From: Oscillospiraceae bacterium
GTDB taxonomy: Bacteria > Bacillota > Clostridia > Oscillospirales > Oscillospiraceae
Direction of reading: 5' to 3'
Assembly (NCBI GenBank): GCA_910575265.1
Contig: CAJTEA010000012.1
Location: 22,066 to 86,065 of the forward strand
DNA length: 64,000 nucleotides
Positions 25,640 to 34,714 of this stretch are shown here, piece after piece (the first letter of the stretch is position 1; each line of letters begins with the position of its first letter). The notes under the pieces are model-generated. The model saw only the letters and a program-made list of their open reading frames with translations, searched no databases and was not told where the DNA came from. The position numbers and the translations under genes are program-made.

Positions 25640-26923
25640 TCAGGCCTCCTTTCCTTTCAGGAAGTAGATGGTGTCCAGCTGGAACCGCCGCGCGGACCGC
25701 GCCACCTGCTCCAAAGTGACGTCCTCCAGCTGCCGGGCCAGCTCCTCCGGACCGTCCTCCAGGCCGGCCACCGACTGGCCCAGCCAGAACTCCTCCTGGC
25801 GGCCCTGGTCGTCCAGCGTGGCCCGGTAGGCCCCGATGAGGGCGCGGCGGGAGCCCTCCAGCTCCCAGGACTCGATCTCGCCCCGGCGGATGGCCTCCAG
25901 CTGAGCCAGGATCTCGTCCCTGGCGGTCTGATACTTATCGAACTCGATGCCGGAGGACACCATCACGATTCCCTTCCGGGGCTCGGTGACCGAGCTGGCG
26001 TAATAGCAAAGGGACAGCTTCTCCCGCACGTTCATAAACAGCTTGGACAGGGTAGTTCCGCCGAAAATGGCGTTGCACAGGGTAAAGGCGGGGTAGTCCT
26101 CCTCCCAGCAGGACTGTCCCCCGGCGCGGAAGCCCAGGGCCAGCTTGCCCTGGCTGACATCCATAACCTCCTCCGTCACAATGGGCTCGGGTCCGACGGT
26201 CACCCGAACGTCGCAGACGGGCTCCACGCGGTTCTCGTTTACCGGCAGCCTGTCCAGCGCCCGTTTCAGCGCCCCGGCCACCCGGTCAGGATCAGCGGAG
26301 CCACAGAAATAGACCTCCACGCGCGCCTCCCGCAGCAGCTTCTGATACTGCTCCCACAGGCTCTCGGGGGTGATGGCGGCCACACCGGCCTCGTCCCCCA
26401 GCTTGTCCACCCCGAAGGCCTCGTATTTACACATCTCCTGGGCGAGGCGCTGGGTGGCGTAGGTCCGTTTGTCGTTGATCTGGGCCCGAATGCGATCGAT
26501 GAGGTTGGCCTTCTCCCCGGCGGTGTAGTCCGGGCAGAAATGGCCGTCCTGGGTGTAGGGCTTGAGGAGCAGCTCGCCCAGCAGATCGGCGGCGGGCTCC
26601 AGGACGCTTTCCCCCTTCAGGGCGTAGGAGTCGTCCAGGAAGCTGGCCACGAAGCCCACGCACTGGGTCTCCCCCTTCTTGCGGACGGCGGGCTCAATCG
26701 CTCCGCCATACAGCTCGTCCAGGGCGGCGGACAGGCTCTCCATGTCCGGATGGACCGCCGAGCCCCGGCGAAGGACGGAAGGAATCAGGGCGTTGGCCCC
26801 GGCGGTTTTTTTGTCCAGAGGAGTCAGCAGGGTGACGGACAGATAGGAGCTCTTAAACTTGTTGGTATGCGCCGTACGCAGCCATACCCCGGGAAACAGC
26901 TCCCGGTGGGTCACTTGTGACAT
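25640..26923 (-). CDS. M16 family peptidase-like protein, non-catalytic partner (YmfF-like)
   Basis: A 427-residue M16 homologue that lacks the HxxEH motif where its partner has it (ALIPSVLRRGSAVHPDMESL instead). It keeps the C-terminal substrate-binding segment (FGGTTLSKLFMNVREKLSLC with the Arg/Tyr pair). It should dimerise with the product of the next gene. It heads the operon; a promoter is visible at 26973-27002. Confidence 0.85.
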   Translation of the reverse strand: MSQVTHRELFPGVWLRTAHTNKFKSSYLSVTLLTPLDKKTAGANALIPSVLRRGSAVHPDMESLSAALDELYGGAIEPAVRKKGETQCVGFVASFLDDSYALKGESVLEPAADLLGELLLKPYTQDGHFCPDYTAGEKANLIDRIRAQINDKRTYATQRLAQEMCKYEAFGVDKLGDEAGVAAITPESLWEQYQKLLREARVEVYFCGSADPDRVAGALKRALDRLPVNENRVEPVCDVRVTVGPEPIVTEEVMDVSQGKLALGFRAGGQSCWEEDYPAFTLCNAIFGGTTLSKLFMNVREKLSLCYYASSVTEPRKGIVMVSSGIEFDKYQTARDEILAQLEAIRRGEIESWELEGSRRALIGAYRATLDDQGRQEEFWLGQSVAGLEDGPEELARQLEDVTLEQVARSARRFQLDTIYFLKGKEA

Positions 26924-26972
26924 ATTTTCGGTTCCTTTCTTTGAACGAAATGATTCCTTTTACAGCTGGATT

Positions 26973-27002
26973 ATCATACCACGTCCCAGGGGGAAAAGTA
27001 AA
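26973..27002 (-). promoter_or_regulatory. promoter of the M16-lgt-folD operon
   Basis: Minus strand TTTACT, 18-bp spacer, TATGAT, about 50 nt ahead of the first M16 gene and just past the stop of the glucan synthase gene. Confidence 0.5.
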
Positions 27003-27013
27003 GAGGGGAAACG

Positions 27014-30000
27014 TTAAATCGTCACCTCCAGCCGGTGGTTTCCCGCCAGGGCTCCCAGAGGTACGCCGCCTTCCACCGGCTTTCCATCCAGAGCGGCGGA
27101 ATAGGTCCCGGCGCGCTTTACGCTGACGGCCAGCGTCCCCCCGGGCAGCTTCCAGTCCGCCTCATACCCCGGCCAGTCCGGGGGCAGGTTGGGCTCCACA
27201 GTCAGCGCGCCCTCCGTCACTTTCAGCCCCAGCAGCTCCCGCACCGCGATCTGCCAGTACCACCCGGCGGCCCCGGTGTACCAGGACCATCCCGCCCGGC
27301 CGATCCGGCCGGGGGCGTAGGACACGTCGGCGGCGATGACATAGGGCTCCGCCCGGTAGAGGCCGGTGGGATGGTTTTCCGGCAGGAGGGCGTTCAGAAC
27401 CGCCCAGCCGTCCCGGGGCCGGTCCAGACGGAAGCAGGCCATGGCCAGCCACACCGAGGCGTGGGTGTACTGTCCGCCGTTCTCCCGCACACCGGCGGGG
27501 TAACCCTTGATATAGCCGGGGTCCTTCTCCCCCTCGCTGTCAAAGGCCGGGTCGAACAGGCGCGCCACCCCTGCCTCCCGATCAAAGAGCCGGTCCAGGG
27601 CGGAAGAGACCGCCTCATCCGCCCGCTGGCGGTCTGTTCCCTTGGGGAACAGAGCAAAGGACTGGGCGATGGAGTCGATCTGGCACTGGTCGCTCTTCTT
27701 GGAGCCCAGCGGAGTACCGTCCCTATAATAGCCCCGGCGGTACCAGCCGCCGTCCCAGGCATTCCGCGCGGCCTGAATCAACGCGTCCGCCCGTTTCAGC
27801 AGCTCCTGGACGGTGTCCTCCTCCCCCTTTCGGCGGCACAGGGCGGAGTAGTCCTGCAAAACCGCCGCCAGAAACCAGGTCAGCCACACCGACTCGCCCT
27901 CCACCCGGTCCATGCCGTCGTTCCAGTCGCCGCTCCCCATTCCGGCCAGGCCGTGGGGGCCGGCGCCCCGGTTCAGAGCGCGTTGAATCGCGGCCAGGCC
28001 GTGGCGGTAGAGGCTGTCCCGTTTTTCGCTTGTCCGGGGGACCTCATAGCGGTCCCTCTCTCCCGGCTCCAGGGGTCTGGCGGACAGATAGGGGACCTCC
28101 TCCTCCAGCACGTCCCAGTCCCCGGTGAGGTTGCAGTACCGGCACAGCACCCAGGGCAGCCACAGCAGGTCGTCAGAGACGCGGGTGCGCACCCCGGCCC
28201 CCTGGGGCGGGTGCCACCAGTGCTGCACATCCCCCTCCTCAAACTGCCGGGAGGCGGCAAGCAGGAGCTGTTCCCGTGTCCGTCCGGGCCAGGTGTACAC
28301 CAAAGCCGCCGCGTCCTGGAGCTGGTCCCGGAAGCCGAAAGCCCCGCCGTTCTGGTACTGGCTGGTCCGGGCCATGAGGCGGCAGGCGGTCACCTGATAG
28401 AGACACCAGCCGTTGAGATAGCGGTCCAGCGCCCCGCTGGGGGTTTTGACGGTGAGGGCGGACACCTTGTCCTTCCACCAAGCCAGGGTTCGGGCCTCCT
28501 CCTCCCAAAACGCCTCCCGGAACAAGCGGGAACAGGGCCGGCCCTCCCGCTCCTTGGTCACCAGGGCGACAGGCTGACCGTCCGGCAGGGCGGCGGAGAT
28601 GGGTTCCCCCTCTCCCAGCCGGTAAGCGACCCGCCCGGAACCCCCCGCGAGGGTGAACCGGAGGATACGGCGGTTTTCCTCCAGGGGTACAAACCCCTCT
28701 GTTATCAGCTTCCCACCGGGCAGCTCCTTCTCCCACCGGGCGAAGCCGGGGCCATAGGTGACGGTACAGGGCAGGCCGTCCCCGGAGGCAAACACGGAAT
28801 GGCTCACCCCGTTCAAGCTGACCGTGACCGTCTCCTGGCCGCCCACCGCTAGCGGATCGTTGGCCCAGGGGGTCAGCCTGCCCTCCCGGGCGTTGCCGCC
28901 GGACCAGAGCAGGCCGGCCCCGGTCTCGTCGGTGAGCCAGCCGAACTCCGGATCGCACAGCACCTGTGACCACCCCACCGGCGGCAGCCGCTCCCCGGCG
29001 CGGATGGTGACGGTATCCCCCTCCATCTCCCAGGGAGCGGGGCCGGGGGACAGACGGACCGGGGGCGGCGGGTCGATGGTCTCCGCCGCGTCCCACTCCT
29101 CCAGGGGCAGAACCGCCTTCGCCCAGGCCAGCGCCGCCGGGGCGGCGGAGGGGTCGGCCAGGTGGACGCCCCCTTTGGCCCCCAGGGCGGATTCCGCCCC
29201 CAGCTTTTTCAACTCCTCCAGCAAAGCGGAGCGCAGGGGGCGGCGGTAGTCGCCCCCCTCCTCCAGAAGCAGCACCAGGTCGAAGGGATACCCCGCCCGG
29301 CTCAGCAGCTGGTGCCAGCGGCACCACAGGGCGGCCCGCTCCGTATCCTCCTCGCCGGACAGCGTTCCGGCGGCGATTGGGACATCGCCCGAAATTCCGT
29401 AGGGCCACAGGGCGCTCTGGGGCGGACGGTCCCCCGCCTCTCCGGCCGCCGCCAGTCGGGCCAGCAGGTCAAAGGCCGCCAGGGCGTCCCGCTCTGACAG
29501 GGCCAGCTTCCGCGCCACAGGGGCCAGGGAGGCCCCGCCCCCGTCTCTGCCCTCCAGCATGCGGCGGGTCCCCATTTGGGCGAACTGGGCGCTGTCCCCC
29601 AGCGCCAGAGCCAGCGAACAGGATACCCGTCCGCCCGGAGCCAGAGAGACCGGGATACGCACCATCAGGCAGGGGTCGGAGCCCGCGTCGGCCTGGAGCG
29701 GTCCCAGCCCCCGGTTGGGCAGGCCCCGCAGACCGCCCCGGCCCAGAGCGGCGGACCGGTCCAGGGCGGCGGAGGAGCCCTCCCCCGTCCAGGCGGCGGA
29801 CAGGTACACGCTCTCCTCCTCCCCCCGGGGACGACGGCGGAACAGGGCCCCATTCCCCTCCAGAGAACACTCCAGGAACAGCCGGGAGAAGGCGGGGTGG
29901 GCGTCAAAGTCCCGCTGGGGGCACAGGGCGGGCTCCAGATAAAACAGCAGCTCCCCCTCCAGCCGCTTTTTCCCCCTCCAGGTCAGCTCCACCCGCCGCA

Positions 30001-33000
30001 GCTCCCCGTTTTCCCGCCGGGGAATGGACAGGGTCATCCGGGCGGACAGACCGGCCCGTTCAGAGGACCAGGCAGCCCCGCCCGCGTGGAACTCCCAGCG
30101 GTAAGAGCCTTCGCGTTGATACAGCGGCGCGGGGGTCAGCCCAAGCAGGCCGCCGGGACCGTTGAAAAAGGCGGACACACCGGCCGGAGCGTAATACTCC
30201 CCCGGCCGGGCCAGGACAACCGCCATCTCCCCCGCCCGGGAGCTGGTCAGGCCGTTGTCACAGGCCAGTACGCTGTAGCCGCCGTTGGTCACCAGGTGGC
30301 AGGCGGGGAAACGCCGTCCAAAGCGCTCTCCCGCCCGCTCCAGCGCGGGTCCAGAAGCGGGCCGGAGCTTTGTGGGAAAATCCCGCTCCTCCTGACGCAT
30401 GATGGGCGCCCCCACCGGCACCCGCTCCTGGAGCAGCTCCCGGTAGGCGGACATGTCACAGTCCTTCATAAAGCGCTTCTGCATCACGTTGTTCCGCAGC
30501 ACATTGTCGATGGCCACCAGGCTCATCCCCAGGTGGTGGGACATATAGGAGCGGACCACCTCGTAATCCTCATGTCCGGTGAGACGGGCGGGGGTGTAGT
30601 CCACCGCCTCGTACAGGCCGTAGCGGCCCTCCAGCCCCATGTCCCGCAGGCGGCGCAGGTTGCGCAGGGCGCTGCGGGGAGCCAGCAGAAGGGCCAGGAA
30701 GGAGGAGTAGGGGGACACCACCAGCTCGGTATCCAGCCCCCGCTTCAGCCCCAGCACCTGGACGCCGTGGGCCTTGTACTGGTAGCTCATGCCGGGGTCG
30801 AAGGCGTAGAACCCCGATTCCGAGATGCCCCAGGGCTTTTTCGTCTTGTCCCCCCGGCGCTTCTGGGCGTAGACGCAGAAAGCCAGCGTCTCATAAAGAA
30901 AGGAGTTGGGCTCGCAGGGCAGGAGGAGGTTGGGCATAAAGTACTCGAACATGGTGCCCGTCCAGGAGGCCATACCGCAGTAGTCGTTGTCCCCCACCAG
31001 CATCCGGCCCAGCCGCCGCCAGTGGCGGGCGGGGACCTCCCCTCGGGCCACCGAGATAAAGCTGGTCTGCCGGGCCTCGCTGGCCATCAGGTCGTAGACC
31101 CCATCGGTGAGCCTGTCCTGTTCCACCTCATAGCCGATGGAGAACAGCCGCCGCTCCCGGTCAAAGAGGGGGGCGCAGTCCATGGCGTTGGACAGCCTCT
31201 CCGCCCGCCGGGCCAGCACGTCCTCCCCCCACTGGTACAGCCCCTCCCGCAGGGCGATAAGACAGCCCCGCAGGTTGCCGCTGTCCACTGTGGACACATA
31301 CCTGGGGTGGAGGGGTTTGGCCGAGGCGGTGTCATACCAGTTGTACAGGTGTCCCTTCCACTTGTCCAATCCTTCCACCGTATCCAGGATATGGGAAATC
31401 AGCTCCACCGCCCGCTTTCGGGGCGTCAGGTCCAGATCCGCCGCCGCCAGGGCGGACAGTAGCGCCATGCCAATGTTGGTGGGAGAGGTCCGCCGGGCCA
31501 GGGCGGGTCCGGGCTGCTCCTGCCAGTTGTCCGGGGGAAGGTAATGGTCCTCCGGGCGGAGGAATTTGTCAAAATACCGCCAGATCAGGGCGGCCTCGTG
31601 GAGGAGGAACGCCCGGTCGGCGGGGGGCAGGGCCTTCTTCTGGCCTGATGGCCGGCTCACCGCCCAGGCCAGGACAGGGGCCAGCAGCCAGACGATCCCC
31701 ACCGCCTTCCCGAACCGCAGCTGAGCGAAGAGGAGCACAAAAGCTCCCACCGCCGCCGAGAACCAGGCCTTTTCGCAGTAGAACCAGACGGTCCCCTTTC
31801 CCTTTTCCGTCTGAGCGGCGGTAACCCAGGCCAGAAGATTTTTGTGGGACACCGTCATCCGCCACAGGGCGGAGGAGATGGCGGTGAGGGAGATATAGGC
31901 CTGATAGGGCAGGAAAATCAATTGGATAGCGGTCTGCAAAATGGCCCCGGCCAGACCGGCGATGACGGTGGAGTGATACCGCCGCCGTTTTCCGCCGCGC
32001 CGCACAGCCAGCTCCGCCCCAGACAGCAGCAGGTTGGACGCCGCCGCTAGCACCGCCACACCCCCCGCCCAGGCGAATACCCGCCCGGAGAAGCACATGC
32101 CCAGTACCAGGGTCAGCAGCGTAAAAACAGGGGACAGGGACCGGCGCAGATTGTCGAACATCTTCCACCGGGCCAGGGGCGGCAGGGGATTGGCCTCCTT
32201 CCCGCCGTGGCCGTCGGGGACCCGCCCGCCCAGCCAGGGCAGCAGCTGCCAGTCTCCCCGAATCCACCGGTGGAGGCGGGCGAAGTAGCTGTAGACCTGC
32301 CAGGGACAGCCGTCGGTGAGCTCCACCTCCCCCAGCAGGCCCGCCCGCAGGCAGCTGCCCTCCAGCAGGTCGTGGGATAAGATGGTGTTGTCCGGAAAGC
32401 GACTGTCCAGACAGGTGTAGAAGGCGTCCACCGAAAAGATGCCCTTGCCGGTGTAGGTGCCCTGGTCAAACAGGTCGTGGTATACATCGCTGGCGGTGGA
32501 GCCGTAGGGGTCCACGCCCCCCAGCCCGCCGAACACCCGGGAAAAAAAGGATCGGTTGGCCGCCGCCAGCTCCACCGCCACCCGGGGCTGGAACAGGGCG
32601 TGTCCGGCGGTGACAACGCGGCTTCTGGGGTCGATGACCGGCTGGTTCAGGGGGTGGAGCATGGCCCCGGTGAGCTCCCGGGCGGTGCCCACGTTCAGGC
32701 TGGTGTCCGAGTCCAGGGTAATCACATACTTTACCGACCGCAGCCAGCCCTTCTCCCCGGATTTCACCTCCAGGCCGGTATGCTTCCCCTTCAGCAGGCG
32801 GACCAGCTCGGTCAGCGCCCCCCGCTTCCGCTCCCAGCCCATATAGCGTTCGTCCCGTTCACTGAACGTGGGGGCCCGGAAGAACAGGTAAAAGCCGCCG
32901 CCGTATTTCTCGTTGAGGGCGTCCACCGCCCGGCGGGCGCTGTCCAGCCAGCCGGCCCCCTCCTCCCCCATGGGGGTCCCGCTGTCGGGGAGATCGGCCA

Positions 33001-34165
33001 GAATACCCAGACGCAGCTCCGGGCCGGCGTCCCGGTTGGCCAGGCGGTAGCGCTCCAGCAGCGCCGCCAGCCCGGGGCCGCTGTCCTCCCCGGTGAGGAG
33101 GGACACCACCACGCACAGAGCGCGCCCCGCCTTGGGAATACCTCCCTCCAGCTCCATCCTGGGCACCGGCCGGGGACGGACCAGATGAACCAGCAGAAAG
33201 TCCAGCCCGTTTTTCACAATATCGGACAGGGGCAGCAGGAGGAGCAGCGCCGCCGCTGGTGTCCCCGCCGCCCGCCACAGGGCCAGGGCGGCAAGCAGCG
33301 ACAGCCCCAGCACCCCGGCGGCATAGCTCATTCCGGAGCGGATACGTTCCGGCTTCCCCAAAGGCTCCCGGTAGAGATACCAGCCCACATGGCGGCGGGG
33401 GCCTTTCCCCTTTTGAGCCAGATCCAGCGCCCCGCGGGCGGCTTCCCCCTCCCCCAGGCCATATTTTTTGGCCAGCTGGCACACCCGCTGCCGGTAGCGG
33501 CGGCGGGTATCCTCGTCCATGCCGGAGTAGCGGCGGGCGGGATCCTGGCTCAAAATCCGCTCCACCTGGCTGGCGCCCTCCAGCAGGGCGCTCCACTCCG
33601 CCCCGGACAGCGCCCGCAGAGCGGTGAAGATGGGGGCCATCTCCTCGGGGGGCACCCTGTCCTCCTTGAGGGCCTCCAGGTCGCCGCACCGCTCCGCCAG
33701 CCGCTCCACCAGCGCCCCGGCCAGCGCGGGAACCAGCAGGGACAGCTCCTGTTCCGTCAGCGGATGGACCGACTGAAACCCTTCCAGATAAAGAGCCAGC
33801 CGCCCCTGATCCAGGTCCGGCACCGCCCACAGAGCGCCCTTGGCGCAGTGCTGGAGCAGGGAGGCACCCCGTTTTGTCCCCCGCAGAGGCCTTCCGCCCC
33901 TCAGGGCATTCCGGGCCCGCTCCCCCTCGCGTATGGCCAGATAGTGGTTGTCCAGCAGCCACTCCGCCCCGCCGGGCAGGGCGGACTGTCCAGCGCTCCA
34001 GCCGTTCAGCGCCGTATGAGCCCGGTTTACTCGTTTCAGATCCGCCTTCAGCGCTCCGGCCAGACCGCGGCAGGACACGGTTCCGCTCACCTCAGCTTCC
34101 TTCGCGGCGTTGACGGCGTATTTTTTCAGATGGACCTCATCCATGGGAACGTGGGGGGTATTCAT
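27014..34165 (-). CDS. ndvB: cyclic beta-1,2-glucan synthase (NdvB/ChvB type, GT84-GH94)
   Basis: A 2,383-residue membrane enzyme that builds and cyclises beta-1,2-glucan. Order: an N-terminal region of about 280 residues; two hydrophobic helices (about 285-330); the GT84 domain with LDSDTSLN (DxD), QGTYTGKGIFSVDAF and LHRWIRGDWQ; a membrane cluster around 690-860; and a C-terminal GH94 phosphorylase-like domain with GMGSGDWNDGMDRV, whose Asp is the expected general acid and which sets chain length. The ATG at 34165 has GGAGG 9 nt upstream. It is a single-gene unit with no export partner nearby. In proteobacteria the product acts in osmoadaptation and host contact; here the role is unknown. 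Confidence 0.92.
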   Translation of the reverse strand: MNTPHVPMDEVHLKKYAVNAAKEAEVSGTVSCRGLAGALKADLKRVNRAHTALNGWSAGQSALPGGAEWLLDNHYLAIREGERARNALRGGRPLRGTKRGASLLQHCAKGALWAVPDLDQGRLALYLEGFQSVHPLTEQELSLLVPALAGALVERLAERCGDLEALKEDRVPPEEMAPIFTALRALSGAEWSALLEGASQVERILSQDPARRYSGMDEDTRRRYRQRVCQLAKKYGLGEGEAARGALDLAQKGKGPRRHVGWYLYREPLGKPERIRSGMSYAAGVLGLSLLAALALWRAAGTPAAALLLLLPLSDIVKNGLDFLLVHLVRPRPVPRMELEGGIPKAGRALCVVVSLLTGEDSGPGLAALLERYRLANRDAGPELRLGILADLPDSGTPMGEEGAGWLDSARRAVDALNEKYGGGFYLFFRAPTFSERDERYMGWERKRGALTELVRLLKGKHTGLEVKSGEKGWLRSVKYVITLDSDTSLNVGTARELTGAMLHPLNQPVIDPRSRVVTAGHALFQPRVAVELAAANRSFFSRVFGGLGGVDPYGSTASDVYHDLFDQGTYTGKGIFSVDAFYTCLDSRFPDNTILSHDLLEGSCLRAGLLGEVELTDGCPWQVYSYFARLHRWIRGDWQLLPWLGGRVPDGHGGKEANPLPPLARWKMFDNLRRSLSPVFTLLTLVLGMCFSGRVFAWAGGVAVLAAASNLLLSGAELAVRRGGKRRRYHSTVIAGLAGAILQTAIQLIFLPYQAYISLTAISSALWRMTVSHKNLLAWVTAAQTEKGKGTVWFYCEKAWFSAAVGAFVLLFAQLRFGKAVGIVWLLAPVLAWAVSRPSGQKKALPPADRAFLLHEAALIWRYFDKFLRPEDHYLPPDNWQEQPGPALARRTSPTNIGMALLSALAAADLDLTPRKRAVELISHILDTVEGLDKWKGHLYNWYDTASAKPLHPRYVSTVDSGNLRGCLIALREGLYQWGEDVLARRAERLSNAMDCAPLFDRERRLFSIGYEVEQDRLTDGVYDLMASEARQTSFISVARGEVPARHWRRLGRMLVGDNDYCGMASWTGTMFEYFMPNLLLPCEPNSFLYETLAFCVYAQKRRGDKTKKPWGISESGFYAFDPGMSYQYKAHGVQVLGLKRGLDTELVVSPYSSFLALLLAPRSALRNLRRLRDMGLEGRYGLYEAVDYTPARLTGHEDYEVVRSYMSHHLGMSLVAIDNVLRNNVMQKRFMKDCDMSAYRELLQERVPVGAPIMRQEERDFPTKLRPASGPALERAGERFGRRFPACHLVTNGGYSVLACDNGLTSSRAGEMAVVLARPGEYYAPAGVSAFFNGPGGLLGLTPAPLYQREGSYRWEFHAGGAAWSSERAGLSARMTLSIPRRENGELRRVELTWRGKKRLEGELLFYLEPALCPQRDFDAHPAFSRLFLECSLEGNGALFRRRPRGEEESVYLSAAWTGEGSSAALDRSAALGRGGLRGLPNRGLGPLQADAGSDPCLMVRIPVSLAPGGRVSCSLALALGDSAQFAQMGTRRMLEGRDGGGASLAPVARKLALSERDALAAFDLLARLAAAGEAGDRPPQSALWPYGISGDVPIAAGTLSGEEDTERAALWCRWHQLLSRAGYPFDLVLLLEEGGDYRRPLRSALLEELKKLGAESALGAKGGVHLADPSAAPAALAWAKAVLPLEEWDAAETIDPPPPVRLSPGPAPWEMEGDTVTIRAGERLPPVGWSQVLCDPEFGWLTDETGAGLLWSGGNAREGRLTPWANDPLAVGGQETVTVSLNGVSHSVFASGDGLPCTVTYGPGFARWEKELPGGKLITEGFVPLEENRRILRFTLAGGSGRVAYRLGEGEPISAALPDGQPVALVTKEREGRPCSRLFREAFWEEEARTLAWWKDKVSALTVKTPSGALDRYLNGWCLYQVTACRLMARTSQYQNGGAFGFRDQLQDAAALVYTWPGRTREQLLLAASRQFEEGDVQHWWHPPQGAGVRTRVSDDLLWLPWVLCRYCNLTGDWDVLEEEVPYLSARPLEPGERDRYEVPRTSEKRDSLYRHGLAAIQRALNRGAGPHGLAGMGSGDWNDGMDRVEGESVWLTWFLAAVLQDYSALCRRKGEEDTVQELLKRADALIQAARNAWDGGWYRRGYYRDGTPLGSKKSDQCQIDSIAQSFALFPKGTDRQRADEAVSSALDRLFDREAGVARLFDPAFDSEGEKDPGYIKGYPAGVRENGGQYTHASVWLAMACFRLDRPRDGWAVLNALLPENHPTGLYRAEPYVIAADVSYAPGRIGRAGWSWYTGAAGWYWQIAVRELLGLKVTEGALTVEPNLPPDWPGYEADWKLPGGTLAVSVKRAGTYSAALDGKPVEGGVPLGALAGNHRLEVTI

Positions 34166-34261
34166 CAAAAGCGACCTCCTGGCGGCATATTCTTTTTCAG
34201 TCTCCCCCGGCTATGGCGGAATATACCAAAAAGGAGGCAACCCTCACGCAAGGAATTTTAC

Positions 34262-34290
34262 TTGACAAACAGGGAAAACTGTGGTAGCAT
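34262..34290 (+). promoter_or_regulatory. promoter of the ylxM-ffh cluster
   Basis: TTGACA (34262-34267), 17-bp spacer, TAGCAT (34285-34290), about 56 nt before the ylxM ATG. The rest of 34166-34345 holds only the upstream region of the divergent glucan synthase gene. Confidence 0.75.
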
Positions 34291-34345
34291 TTCTATCGTA
34301 AAGCGATATGCCTTTACATTTTTGATGCAGAGGGGGTCGTGCTCC

Positions 34346-34711
34346 ATGAAAAATCAGGCCTACCGTATGACCATGCTCTTCGATTTCTACGGCGACGTCC
34401 TGACCGACCGCCAGAAGGAGTTTTACGACCTCTACTACAACGAGGACCTGTCCCTTGGGGAGATCGCCGAGAACTATGGCATTACCCGTCAGGGCGTCCG
34501 GGACGTGATTGTCCGGGCGGAAGCTGTCCTCACCGAGCTGGAGGACAAAACCGGCCTGATCAAGCGCTTCCACACCATGCGCCGCCAGCTGGAGCAGCTC
34601 CACGGCGACGCCAAACGGATGGCGGAGCTCACCCTCCGGCTGGACAACGCCGAGCTGGAAACCCTCGCCCAGCGCGTCCGGGACACCGCCGAGACCCTTT
34701 TGAAGGAGTAA
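34346..34711 (+). CDS. ylxM: YlxM-like SRP-associated helix-turn-helix protein (UPF0122)
   Basis: A 121-residue protein with an N-terminal sigma-70 region 4-like helix-turn-helix (LTDRQKEFYDLYYNEDLSLG, EIAENYGITRQGVRDVIVRA) and a helical C-terminus. It always sits before ffh in Firmicutes and binds the SRP system. The ATG at 34346 follows GAGGGGG; the much longer frame reaching back to 32477 is antisense to the glucan synthase. Only 3 nt separate it from ffh. Confidence 0.92.
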   Translation: MKNQAYRMTMLFDFYGDVLTDRQKEFYDLYYNEDLSLGEIAENYGITRQGVRDVIVRAEAVLTELEDKTGLIKRFHTMRRQLEQLHGDAKRMAELTLRLDNAELETLAQRVRDTAETLLKE

Positions 34712-34714
34712 GCC

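Noticed and set aside
24503..26920. An 805-codon plus-strand open frame opposite the M16 peptidase genes
   Set aside because: The minus strand encodes two recognisable M16 proteins with good starts; the plus frame has no domain or ribosome binding site.
29576..31462. A 628-codon plus-strand open frame opposite the glucan synthase
   Set aside because: Antisense to conserved GT84/GH94 sequence; composition is Gly/Pro/Arg-rich as expected for a shadow in GC-rich DNA.
32477..34345. A long upstream extension of the ylxM frame
   Set aside because: It is antisense to the glucan synthase. A normal start with ribosome binding site and a promoter at 34262-34290 define the real gene at 34346.
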